Of a stretch of DNA of 64,000 nt, positions 46,546 to 57,961 are shown piece by piece (position 1 is the stretch's first letter; each line of letters starts with the position of its first letter). The notes beneath the pieces were generated by a model. That model was not told where the DNA came from. It searched no databases and saw only the letters and a program-made list of their open reading frames with translations. This stretch comes from Voacanga thouarsii. Its lineage: Eukaryota > Streptophyta > Magnoliopsida > Gentianales > Apocynaceae. The translations under genes and the position numbers were made by a program. Where the stretch lies: contig JANUWF010002342.1 of assembly GCA_026120185.1 (NCBI GenBank), positions 4,898,501 through 4,962,500 on the forward strand, in the 5' to 3' direction.

Positions 46546-47704
46546 CTAGAAATGAAAAAATAAATAAAAAACAAAAGAAAGAAAATAATACCCAAAAGAA
46601 AAGAACAGGGTCACCCAAGAAGTTCTATGCTGTAGTGTCGAAAGCACCTCCACCTGCTCAGTATTGTGACGATGTTCACCAACATAGCGTTTTACGCGAT
46701 TGCCATTAACTTTGAAAGTGCCCCGAGTAGGGTGAGTAATTTCAATGGTGCCAAAAGGGAATATCTTACTTATTGTGTATGGTCCTGACCACCTGGATTT
46801 CAATTTACCTGGAAAAAGTTTCAAGCAAGAATTGAATAGCAACACTTGATCACCTTTTTCAAATTTGCATTGGCGAGTGATATGCTTATTGTGCCACTTT
46901 TTGACCTTCTCTTTATATCGCATTGAGTTCTCATAAGCATCCTCATGCAACTCCTCCAAGGCTATGAGTTGAAGCAATCTGGACTTTCCAGCTGACTCAA
47001 GATCAAAGTTAACAAGTTTTATAGCCTAATAAGCTTTATGCTCAATCTCAATAGGTAAATGACATGCTTTTTCATAAACTAATCAAAAAGGAGTTGTGCC
47101 AATTAGGGTTTTAAAAGCTGTCCAATATGCCCAAAAAGTGTCATCCAACTTTAGACTCCAATCCTTCCTACAATGGTTTATAGTCTTTTCTAAGATTCTT
47201 TTAATTTCCCTATTAACCAATTCAACCTGTCCACTTGTTTGGGGATGATAGGGACTGGCAAACCTATGTTCACTCCTAGATGTTTAAGAACATTTTCTAT
47301 TTGAGTGTTACAAAAATGAGTCCCCCTATCACTAATGAGCACCTTGGGGACACCAAAATGGGTGAAAAGTTTTTTCAGAAATTTGACCACAACCCTTGCA
47401 TCATTAGTCGGTAAAGCTTGTGCTTCCACCCACTTAGAAATGTCGTCCACTGCCACCAAAATATATTTATTCCCCAAAGAACTAGAAAACGGTCCCATGA
47501 AGTCTATCCCCCAACAATCAAATACTTCACAAGTTTGAAAATTTTGTAATGGCATTTCATTAGACTTAGACATGTTACTTGTATGTTGGCACCTATCGCA
47601 ACCCTGAACAAACCTGTGGGCATCTTTGAACAATGTGGGCTAATAGAATCTAAACTCCAGCACCTTTTAGGTAGTGTTGTTGGCTTGGTAGTGGCCTCTA
47701 GCAA
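46546..47704 (-). pseudogene. Athila integrase
   Basis: Starts in the zinc-finger end (GCDRCQHTSN), then FDCWGIDFMGPF (first Asp), ILVAVDDISKWVEAQALP, VLISDRGTHFCN (second Asp). After a frameshift near 47260 the third catalytic block is legible as [15 protein letters not shown], so D, D and E all survive. The C-terminal part reads LIALEELHEDAYENSMRYKE, HNKHITRQCKFEKGDQVLLF, LFPGKLKSRWSGPYTI, GTFKVNGNRVKRYVG. The enzyme would join element cDNA to the chromosome. Frameshifts near 47700, 47260 and 47020 with two stops around 47025-47085 break it. Confidence 0.9.
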
Positions 47705-49141
47705 GTCCTTTTTGACTGTCTAAGAATATTCTCCCATTCCTTAGAATCCACACATCTTCGAATGATTTGGTCCACACAACATTTACATAGATATGAGTCT
47801 TCCCAAAAGTAATGCCTTACTTCAGAGAGGAATTTCTTCTTTTGTTGCATTGTGAAAGCTTTTGGAATAATTCCTGTAACCAAATAATTAGCAAAATCTG
47901 CGAACCAAGGAGTATTTGGAATCTCACCTTCTATGCACAAAAGTTGTTCATCCGAAAATGTGTCATTGATGTCCTCCTCTACTAATGATTCCAAATGAGG
48001 ATTATCCAATCTTGACAAGTGATCTGCAGTCAAGTTCTCTGTACCCTTTTTGTCTCTAATCTCCAAATCAAATTTCTGCAATAATAATACACATCTTATC
48101 AATCTTGGTTTGGAATCATGTTTGGTTAGTAGGTATTTTAGGGCAGAATGGTCCGTATACACAATGTCTTTGGACAAAATAAGATAAGCACAAAATTTAT
48201 CGAAAGCAAACACTATGGCAACCAATTCTTTCTCCATCGTTGTGTAGTTTTCTTGCTCATCAGTTAAAGTCTTGCTTGCATAGTATATGGGTTGGAAATG
48301 CTTATTCCTCTTTTGTCCAAGTACTAAACCAACTGCAAAATCACTTGTATCACATATTAGTTCAAAGGGAAGAGACCAATTAGGTGCAATCAAAATGGGC
48401 GAATTGATCAATTTCTCCTTAAGCATGGTAAAAGCATTGAGGCATTTTTCATCAAAATTAAATACAACATCCTTTTCAAGTAAAGAGGTAAGAGGTTTGG
48501 AAATTTTCGAGAAATCTAAAGTAAACCTCCTGTAAAAACCGGCATAACCAAGAAAGCTCCTTATAGCTTTCACAGAAGTAGGAGGAGGCAGCCTTTCAAT
48601 TGCTTCAATTTTAGCTCTATCTATTTCTATACCCTTTTTTGAAATTTTATGCCCCAACACAATACCTTCTTGCACCATAAAGTGGCATTTTTCTCAGTTA
48701 AGCATGAGGTTAATCTCTTACACCTTACTAGTACCTTTTCAAGATTAGATAAACACAAGTCAAACGAATCACCAAAAGCTGAAAAATCATCCATAAATAC
48801 CTCCATGATGTCCCCCACGAGTCCTTCAAATATAGCTGTCATGCACCTTTGGAATATTCCAGGACCATTGCAAAGACCAAACGGCATTCGACGATATACA
48901 AAAGTACCATATGGACATGTAAAAGTGGTTTTCTCTTGGTCCTCAGGAGTTATGAGGATTTGTAGGTAGCCAAAAAATCCATCTAAGAAACAATAATATT
49001 TATGTTCGGCTAACCTTTACAAACATTTGATCAATGAAAGGGAGAGGGAAGTGGTCTTTTCTAGTGGCTTTATTTAGCATCCTATAATCAATGCAAAACC
49101 TCCAACCCGTGACCAATCTCATAGGGACTAACTCATTTTTA
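47698..49141 (-). pseudogene. Athila reverse transcriptase and RNase H
   Basis: RT starts just after the protease frame (LVTGWRFCIDYRMLNKATRK), is frameshifted, then continues MPFGLCNGPGIFQRCM and GDIMEVFMDDFSAFG: the FMDD form of the catalytic motif, intact near 48775-48795. A 326-codon frame (47698-48678) carries the thumb, [38 protein letters not shown], and RNase [71 protein letters not shown]. Catalytic D-E-D of RNase H are present. Three frames are needed to read the whole, so it is inactive. Confidence 0.92.
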
Positions 49142-50275
49142 TCATTGGGGCTTACCGTCATTCCTCCCTTCATTTGGTACCACTTGAGTAGGACTCACCC
49201 AAATACTATCAGAAATTGGGTAAATGATGCTTGAATCTAAAAGCTTAATCACCTCATCTTTTACCACTTCACTCATATGTGGGTTCAACCTACATTGGGG
49301 TTGCACTACGAGTTTTGTACCTGCTTCCATCAAAATCTTGTGAGTGAAAAATGATGGACTAATTCTTTTTATATTAGTGATCTTCCAAGCTATAACTCCG
49401 TTATATTTCCCCAACATCCTTACCAATTTAGTCTTTTGTTCTTTAGTGAGATATTTGGCAACGATCACAGGCAATTTGTGTCCTTCAGCTAAGAACACAT
49501 ATTCCAAGTGCTTGGGTAGGTCTTTTAGATTTAATTCTGGGGGCTCCTCTATGGATGATTTCATTCTTCCCAAACTGCTTTTCTCAATTTCAAAACTCTT
49601 CATCCCATCCGCATTATGAAAGTCCTCCAAATATGCCACTGATGTTTCCATCAACTTCTCCTCAATTGATTCCTGTACAAACTCCAAAATAGGTTCGTCA
49701 AGAATATCAATTCTTAAACAAGAATCATCAGAAGATAGAGGGTGTTGCATACTTTTGTGGATTTGAATGACTACCTCCTCATCCCCAACCCTAAGTGTCA
49801 ACCTCCCCCTATGAACATCAATTAACGACTTTGCTATAGCTAAGAAAGGTCTACCTAAGATTAAAGGGACTTTGAAATCTTTATCCATATCAAGAATAAC
49901 AATATTCACTGGAAATATGAATTTGTCAACTTTCACCAGCACATCTTCTATTATGCCCCTAGGATATTTGATAGATTTATCTGCAAGTTGAATACTCATC
50001 CTAGTGGGTTGAGGTTCACCTAGGTCTAGCTTTTTAAATGTTTTATATGGCAATAAATTGATGCTAGCACCTAGATTAGCTAATGCATTACAGAAATTAA
50101 GAGTACCAATTAAACATGGGATAGAAAAACTCCCTAGATCATTCTCTTTGTGTGGCAAATTTGGTTTGTCCTGCAATATAGCTGAACATTCTTCATTTAG
50201 TACCACTGTGGACAGTTCCTCCAATAACTTTTTACTTACAAGCATGCTTTTGAGAAATTTGGCATATTTAGGCAT
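49142..50275 (-). pseudogene. Athila aspartic protease and linker to RT
   Basis: A 377-codon frame beginning MPKYAKFLKSMLVSKKLLEE (gag/protease junction typical of Athila). The protease block is LANLGASINLLPYKTF; the family has CDLGASINLMP, so the catalytic Asp is Asn here. VDKFIFPVNIVILDMDKD and KVPLILGRPFLAIAKSLIDV complete the fold. The linker ends in GHKLPVIVAKYLTKEQKTKL, YNGVIAWKITNIKRISPSFF and QPQCRLNPHMSEVVKDEVI, leading to RT. The frame is open throughout, unusual in this window and in keeping with a recent insertion. Confidence 0.9.
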
Positions 50276-50800
50276 ATGGATTAGGGCTTCACTGAGTGGG
50301 ATGTTTATGTGCAGTTGTTTGAATAGCTTAAGGAATTTGTCAAATTGGGCATCTTTCTAGCTTTTGTGTATACGAGTAGGATAAGGAATTTGAGGCTGGA
50401 AAGTGGACTTTTTAGTGGGGTTTCTGGAAGAAGAACAAGGTTCAGCTGGCACCGGTTCACCTGGCTCAACCGGCGCTAGTTGCATGCTGGAGGCATGATT
50501 CTCGGTTGTACAGGATGGCCGACGCTGGTTCTCCTCCTCCAGCTAGCGCCGATTGCAATCTGTAATGTCGGACAACTCCTTTCCACTCTATAATGCGATC
50601 GGAGTTGTCTCCTTTTTGCTTATTGGTGCTAGTTCTTGAGATTTTAACACTATGTTAGTCAAGAACCAGATTTGTCTCTCCATATTGCGAATCATCTCCT
50701 CAAACTTCTCAAAGGTGGAATCTATTTCTTGGAAGCTTCTCGTGACATAGACAGCAAATTTTCCAATTACTGTCTCGAGCTCTGCTGATTCTGGGACTTG
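50276..50800 (-). pseudogene. Athila gag, C-terminal piece only
   Basis: Minus strand reads LETVIGKFAVYVTRSFQEID, STFEKFEEMIRNMERQIWFL: the helical segment at the end of Athila gag. Then comes a Pro/Glu stretch (APVEPGEPVPAEPCSS) encoded by GCCGGT-type repeats, TFQPQIPYPTR and FDKFLKLFKQLHINIPLSEA. The core with the conserved PNF/ W and zinc-binding parts is absent; the leader joins this piece directly near 50800. Confidence 0.75.
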
Positions 50801-51119
50801 GAGTGTTATCTTGGAGGGATAATGGGGGTACTGCCCCTCATTTAACCTCCTCTAGTTCCAATTTGCCATTTCTCCTAAACATAGCAGATAGAGAGATACC
50901 AAAATGCACCATTCAAAAAGAATTAGAGGAAGACAAAGTTAGTCAAGTAAACATAGTCAGAGTTAGTAAGTTAGATTACAAAGGTATAGATAAGATACAC
51001 AAGATACAAAAGATGGCACTTTTTGCAAAAAGAACAATTATACATATTTACATATTCATATATTTACCTATTTACATATTTACATGGTTAAATCAACAAA
51101 ATTCAAGCATTCATGATAT
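50801..51119 (-). other. Short leader of the Athila element
   Basis: About 320 bases of non-coding sequence with a TACATATT/TATTTACA run at 51040-51085, between primer site and truncated gag. Confidence 0.6.
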
Positions 51120-51146
51120 TGTTCCCTGGCAATAGTGCCAAAAACT
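51120..51146 (-). promoter_or_regulatory. Athila primer-binding site (tRNA-Asp type)
   Basis: Minus strand TTTTTGGCACTATTGCCAGG, adjoining the LTR end, matches TGGCGCCGTTGCCGGGG with few changes. Confidence 0.75.
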
Positions 51147-52693
51147 TGATGCGTATAAATTTTGGTATAAAAATCATATAAAAATAAGTACATTCTCAAT
51201 CAACTTTAAATTAAAACGTTAGTGCTAAATTACACATATGAGCAAGTGTACTCATCATTAACATAGCATAGGGTTCAAACGAGTGTCAATCCTCAAGGAA
51301 CAAGTAGGCATTAATCATTTTTCTTTCTTTGTTTACCAGACTCAATAAAGTGAAAAAGAAATAAAAAGGAAAATAAAGTAAAATAAAACAATATACACAT
51401 GTCAAGGATGGAGAATTATGTAACCTAAACCATTATTCTGACAAACATGACCTTAAAGTACTCAATCATTATCATAATTAATTCTTCTCTTGGCATCATG
51501 AAGGATTAAAGCAGATTCACTTCTTTGGTCAATCAATGAAATCACTATCTTCTAGATAAATTAGTATTTCTTGGTCTCGTCTCAACTAATTCATCCAAAA
51601 GATGCATTAAACACAATCCTTGATTAAATTTCCTTGGTCTCAGAAAACTTAAAGCATGAAATTAATCAATGAATCATTGGTCTCGACAGACATCAATTAA
51701 CCTTTAATTATCCAGTCCTCATCAATTAATCCCCTTGGTCTTGGCGAGTTAATAGACAACAAATATAAAATCAATAAATTGAAACCACCATCAACCCCTT
51801 TGGTCTTAGCGAATTAATAGAAAGAACCAACCAATTAATCTCGTAATAAGCTCAAGTAATTAAATACCAAGAATAACAATCAATTAATCAAAAGATCAAA
51901 TAACTCTAAAAATCATGAATACCTAAACAATGTCAAATTACAATAAAATAATTAATATATCATTGTTCAAGAAAAAGAAAACAAAGTAAAAGAATAAACT
52001 CATAGACAAGCCTCATTCTTCTTCCTTTGTAGACCCTCTTGCACAATCCTCCTTGATTTGGTAGAATTCCTCATTTGATTTGAGTGATTTTCTGTTATAA
52101 TCTATGAATTTTCCCTTTTTTTTCTTGTGTTTTCCATCTATTTATAGGCTTAGGAAGTGCCTAAACTCATTGGTGTAGGGTTTTTGGCCGATTAGAAGTA
52201 GGAAGATACTAAAATTCTGCAGATTATCAAAAATCGCATGCAAAAATCAAGGCACCGCCTCAACATCAGATCACAGCCAGCGCCGCCTACAGCCTCACAA
52301 CCAGCGCCAGTTGTGATATGTTTCTTTGTCTATTTGCCGATTTTTCTTAATTTTCACGCCTTTCTTTCCAAAGTACAGCCGGTGCCGGTTTCAGCTTCCC
52401 AGCCGGTGCCGGTTCGGTTCTGTTCCAGACGTTTCACTGATTTTTTTGTCATCTCAAAGTGCGTGCCAGTAGCACGTGGCTGGCGCCGGTTCCTCTGTCC
52501 TGTCCGGTGTCACCTCTATTTAGTTTTGCGATATTTTTGTCTTATTTTACCACTAAAATATGAAATAATGCACAAAATACCTTTCCAATGGTAAAATATC
52601 CAATATAAAGGAATATGACTAGTTATTGAACAACATGTATCACAAAATAGCTTCAAATAACTAGGAAAAATATGACTAATTTAGGCCCTATCA
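51147..52693 (-). repeat. 5' LTR of the Athila element
   Basis: 1,547 bp, aligned along its length to 43302-44799 with mismatches every 10-15 bases near the edge. TATA-like CTATTTATAGG at 52137-52147. The U3 array (52250-52510) has two more 24-bp repeat units than the partner LTR, which accounts for 48 of the 49 bp length difference. The recurring GGTCTCG phrase lies at 51570-51860. Confidence 0.88.
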
Positions 52694-54248
52694 ACTTTAA
52701 AATTAAACTTGTTACAACACAATAATACATAAACAAATCCAAACTAAATTGTCTATTACAATCTCTCAAAACATCACATAAGGAAAACAGCAAAGAGTCT
52801 TCAAAATCATAGGCAACAATCTCGCTAATGACCTTCATAGCAGGATCGACCTAAAACTATGGTATCAAAGGTGGTGAGATAAAATCTCTGTAAGCCCATA
52901 TGTGTTTTGAGTGTTTTAGATAAAAAAATTCATGTATGCAATTGTAAAAGTTTTGTAAGAAAAAGTGTTGGCAAGCATTAAATAAATGCTAAAATAAAGA
53001 GTGGTGTTTTGCTTTCCAAACCATACATGTGCACAATAAATACAACCACCCATAGAGGTAGCCATGGGTTACCACACGTTGGGCCCCATAGCACAATAAT
53101 GGTCAGAATGCCACACGTTGAGCATGCTGACAAAAGATATGTGTACGGCCTACCAGGTGAGATACTCTTCTATCTCTACACCCAAACTTACCGTTGTCCA
53201 CTCTAAAAACACACAGTCCACTTGACTAAAACTTGCTGATTCAGACTGGTATGACCAACTGGACTGGCATCCTATCTGGGAAGGACTCACCCCTCAGAGG
53301 TGGCCACCTACTAACTACTGAGATACTTACCCTAACCCTTCAAAAACTAGTCCTAGTAGTCTACCCTTATTGAGTACTCAACGTTGCTAGTCCCACTTGG
53401 GAGAAAATTGATCATACAATATTTTACTTGGAAATAACAATTAAGGGTTTCTAAAATTCTTGTCACAGTTGGGCTTTAGAAAGAGTTTAGCATTTTGAGT
53501 AAAACTGCTTGTTTAATTCTCAATTGATTTGCTTGACTGAAATAAAAAAGGAAAACAGTTCTTAATTACCTTTACAACTGAATGATCATACACATTGAAT
53601 TTAGCTTGCCACAATAATTTTTTGTATTCAAATGACTCCATACAGGAGCTTACCTGATCCTTTGCTTGCTTGAATTCAAAAATCCTCCAAGGTCAACCTA
53701 ACCCCACCTGGGGTAAACACAAGGCATAAGGTTATATTTGAGCTTTACTTGCCTTACATAAATAATTCCTAGCTCAACTAGATACAACCATGACTTAACC
53801 ATGCCATTAATGTCCTAAGCTGTAAGGCTAAATGACAAAGGATTTTATAAAATAAATTTATCTTGGTAAGTTAAAATAACTAGGGGTTCTAAAATAATTA
53901 CTAATGAGTTATAGGTTCAAATAATAAATTTTGAGTATTATTACTATTAAATAAACTAGTGTTTAAATATTGAATAATACCAAGTCCTAAATAATATTAG
54001 TAAATGGTAATATTTAAATAGTATTATTATAAATAAATAAATAAATAATAAATTACACTTAATTTTTAATTAATAATTAGTAGATAACAAATAATTAGTA
54101 ATAAATGAATTATATTAAATTTTTTATTAATAAATAACAAATAAATTTTAATATAAATAATATTTGTGAATATAAGTAAAAGTTTTAACTAAGGTCTACA
54201 AGGTCATTAATTGATTCTAATATTTTATTTAAAAGATTTTATTTATTG

Positions 54249-54249
<1 letters not shown>

Positions 54250-54281
<32 letters not shown>
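54250..54281. repeat. (AT)n microsatellite
   Basis: About 16 AT units in the second solo LTR; absent at the equivalent place in the first copy. Confidence 0.95.
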
Positions 54282-54283
<2 letters not shown>

Positions 54284-54981
54284 TTCCAAAAGATATTCTT
54301 TATTTGACCATTAAAATATTAATATTTCATTTAATATTCTATTTTCAAATCTTCCTATACATTTTGAAACTCTTAAGGAAAATGCAATAATAATCTTAAT
54401 TAAAACAATAAATTTTGTTAATAAAAGTAACCTAGGATTAACATGAAAATAATCATGATTTTCCTATTGCTAAAGAAGATTCATGAACATATTCCCAAAC
54501 ATCAACTAATAGGCTAAATCATTCATGAACATATGCTGAATTCAACATACACTATCACATGGCCAAATCCCTACTAGGCATAAACATCAATCATGGCTTC
54601 AAATGAAATAGGAACATAAAAATCCTATTCACCATAGGTGTCATAACATCTAACATGCTTTAAACATCCATAACTCTCATAAGACATGATGAACGTACAT
54701 TGATTCCCAAGAAAATTCATATAGCTTAGTTATATACAACAATTCTCATATCCTAACCCCATCACCTTCATCAACATGCATACACTCAATCCCTCATTCA
54801 TAACCATTCCTCCTATCAACATCTAAGAGACATGAATTCAGAATTAAAAAGGAAGATTAAGGGAAAAATACTTAATTTTCGATTACTTTGATGAAGCTAA
54901 AGAAGGTTCACGCACGATTGAGAGTCTTGAGTTGTCTAAAGGAAGAAAAAAACAGCCATGGTTGATGATCAACCATTTCGG

Positions 54982-54983
<2 letters not shown>

Positions 54984-55029
<46 letters not shown>
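54984..55029. repeat. (AG)n microsatellite, second copy
   Basis: About 23 AG units; same context as 22210-22242, so the repeat predates the divergence of the two LTRs and has changed length since. Confidence 0.95.
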
Positions 55030-55032
<3 letters not shown>

Positions 55033-56613
55033 AGCATGGTATATTGAAGATTTAACGAAAGAGGGTGAACAAGAAGGTTGTTCTTGATTTACCTTGATGA
55101 TGTTCTTGAGACCTTTAAGAAAAACTGGTTTTTGATCCGATGGAAAATTCTTGTTAGCGAGATTTCGTGTTATAAAGACCAGAAATAAACACTAGGGATT
55201 AAGTAAGAGTAATCTAGAGTATTTCAGAGTGATTGGAGGTGTTTAGGGTAGGTTCTAGCTTGAAGGAATGTAGTGTGTATTCTTGGTGAAGATTGAGAGA
55301 ATTTGAGAAAAGAGCTGTATGAAGTCTGGAATGATGTTGGCCGAATGGTTTAGGGGAATTGGGTGTTTCAGTTTTCAGCTAGAGGAAGAGAGAGTAATAT
55401 GATTTTGTTTGAAATTCAAATAGAGAAAATTGTGGAGTTGTTTGAGGTAGATGATAAGCTAATGGTGTTTGTTTGATGGAGGTTTCTTTGTTCTTCAATA
55501 GTGCCGGCTGGACTGATCAGCTGATGGCAAGGGAATGAAGGCTGTTCTAGCTATAAGGCTGACCAAAATTCAGTATTTAATGGCAGAGGAATTTCTGGTT
55601 TAGTAGCTTAATACAAGAGTGTTTTCATGGAGCAAAATTCTGGAATTTTTTTGAAGTTCAAATGTGTTTTAGATAGAATGATCTGAGGAGACTTTTGAGG
55701 TGTGATTATAGAGTCCAAGTACTCAAGGTAAGTGGAGAGGTTAATGGTGTTCAGTTCATGGCTGAACAAGGTCCCTTTTTGCAGAGGTTTGAAGGTGGTT
55801 TTTCGGTCTAGGCCTAAGGAGACAAGGCTGGGAATTTTCTGGTTTCAATGTGTTCAATGTTTCGAAGGTTTGCTAAATTTTCTGTGCAGAATTTCTGCAT
55901 TTCTTCAGCCCGATTTGCAGCTAATTTTGAGGGGTGTTTGAGGGTCTTATAAGGTTGATTTCCAGCCTTCTTTCTAGAGAAAAATCAGAGGAGTTTTGTT
56001 GGATTGGTGACAAGAAAAACAGCTTCAATTTCAACTTGGTGTGCAACAAAATTGCATAGGAATTTTTCTGTTTTTGTGCAATGTTATGCAGCCCGAATTT
56101 TGCACAGAAATTCTAGTCTTCAAGCTACATTAATTGGTCATTTTTTTGGCAACAAATGAGCATAAGTACTGGCTGAATTTTTTGAAAGCTAGACTGCTCA
56201 AAATTCTGGAAAATTTCCAGATTTTCTTCATCAAAAGCATGAACAACATGAAGATGAGTTTAAAGGTTCTACCATGGTGATTGTTTTCCCTTGGGAACCC
56301 TTCCTAGCTTCTCTCCTATTTTCGATCAACCCTCTAACTTCCAAGATTAATTTTCGAAATTGAAGGCTAGGAAATCATCACAGAACTTTCTGGAATTAAA
56401 AGATGAGAGTTGATGAATTTTGAATAATTTAAATTGTAAAGATGTTAGGACAAAGCTAGAGGTAATAAAAAGGACAAGAATTCCTCTAGAATTCCTTTTT
56501 AGGACATGATTATATAATTAAGACATTCTCTTCATGTCTCCCCTAAGATAACATTCCTATCTTTAAGGAATGTAAGAAAAACAAATACTCAAACATAACT
56601 AAGATAATCATGA

Positions 56614-56693
56614 ATAAAACTTCAGTGATGGGATTTGAACTCATGACCTTAGAGATTAATTCCAAAACTCTAACCACTTAACCACAACAACTC
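56614..56693 (-). other. tRNA-like unit with Pol III boxes, second copy
   Basis: A box TGGTTAAGTGG and B box GTTCAAATC on the minus strand both fit consensus; the A-box base that differs from the first copy is at an unconstrained position. AAAA at 56616-56619 gives a TTTT run at the same distance after the B box. The anticodon-like loop AATTAATCTC is kept. Confidence 0.6.
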
Positions 56694-56937
56694 TTATTCT
56701 TATTTTCTCACCCCAAATATTCTTCTTATCTAAACCTCATGCCATCATCCTATTTTGACCTCAAGCAAAATTACCGTTTTACCTTTCCTACTCAACAAGC
56801 CTAACTAAGCCTTTTAACCTATAAATCATAATTCTAAAGCATATAAAATCATTCAAAAAAATATATTTTTATGCATAATTATATGATATGTATCCCGACC
56901 CCCTTACTCTAAGGTTGGCTTTAAGTGGGGTTTCACA

Positions 56938-57961
56938 ATCCCTATCTCTAGGTGAACCCAAAACTTCATCTTTCACTAGGTTCTAAATCATCTAAATCCT
57001 TTCTCATGTTCATCGAGGAAAAACAAATATATTGAATTAATATAAAAGGAAACCATCTTATGCATCCTTTCTTAAGTTCAATATAAGAGAATTACCCAAT
57101 TAACTAATTCAATCAATCAAAACCCAAGTGATAAATTATTCAAAATAGACATCAATTAATCAAATAAATATCCAATAGAAGACTAAATGAGGATATAACC
57201 CTTTAATTGTAATTCAAATCAAATAAATCCAACATCCACAAAATCAAATCACAAAAGTAAGAACAGAAAAACTCATATACAAGGTTTCTTTTCTACTTCG
57301 CAATCTTCTTTTGAGTTGCTCATTTCTTCTCAAATCTCTCTTTGATCTTCTATTCTCTTCTCCTACTTGTGTTTCTAAAGAGTTTTCAAATAATTTTCGT
57401 GGGTGGCTCTTTGATTCTCTCTCAGAAAATGAGGTATTTATAGATTCCCATTCAAATCCCTAAAATTCTACAGAATAAAGGGTAACTGCAATGTTGCACA
57501 GCGCTGTGGAAAGTGTTTGCATGGTGCCATGTATTTGATCCTCTGATCTTGGCTTCAAATGACGTTGTAGGATTTTCTATTGTCGTGTGCTAGAATACTA
57601 CACAACGACATTAAGTTTGACTAGCACAACATCGTGGAGCTCTAGATGTTCAACATTTTTTACATCCAAATGACGAATGACAATGTGTAAAGTGATGGGC
57701 ACAGCACCGTCGACTCCCAAAATGTCAAATTCTGAAATTCAAAAACTACACGGAGGCATACAACATGAGCTCCATGATGCCATGTCTCTTTAGTTTAGCT
57801 CTTTTTCAGTCTTTTTCTCCTTAAATTCCTATCTATTATCAACCTTTTTATCCTACATAAAACAAGGAGAAAATGGGGGATTAGGTAGCAATATAAAATG
57901 TATTTTAAAGATTTTAAAGCAGAAATGATCTGTAAAATGTGCATGTAATAAGCAATTATCA
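56938..57961 (-). repeat. Athila 3' LTR, right part (minus strand)
   Basis: Resumes the LTR cut at 43193 (CTATCTCTAGGTGA matches 30748) and ends CAATTATCA. TATA-like GTATTTATAG at 57431-57440. U3 repeats at 57490-57780: GTTGCACAGCGCTGTGG, CATGGTGCCATG, GCACAGCACCGTCG. Confidence 0.8.

Larger units (their letters stand above)
43297..52698 (-). mobile_element. Athila-type Ty3/gypsy element with both LTRs (minus strand)
   Basis: 9,392 bp (43302-52693) between ACTTT duplications (43297-43301, 52694-52698). Order on the minus strand: 5' LTR, tRNA-Asp-type primer site, short leader, C-terminal piece of gag, protease, RT, RNase H, integrase, 1.7 kb of non-coding sequence, polypurine tract, 3' LTR. 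The gag core (N-terminal two thirds) is missing, and pol has frameshifts, so it is dead and may already have been non-autonomous. It is nested in a solo LTR that is nested in another Athila LTR, making it the youngest of that stack. Confidence 0.88.
43194..56937. mobile_element. Second TGTAACA-type solo LTR, split by an Athila element
   Basis: Starts TGTAACACCCTAC, ends TGGGGTTTCACA, duplication ATCCC on both sides. Without the 9.4-kb Athila insertion and its duplicated target it is about 4.35 kb. Co-linear with 19909-23965: the TTGGGCCCCAT block (20395; 53080), CTACCCTTATTGAGTACTCA (20672; 53361), AG microsatellite, tRNA-like unit and CCCGACCCCCTTACTCTA end. No coding potential of its own. 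Same interpretation as the first copy. Confidence 0.8.
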
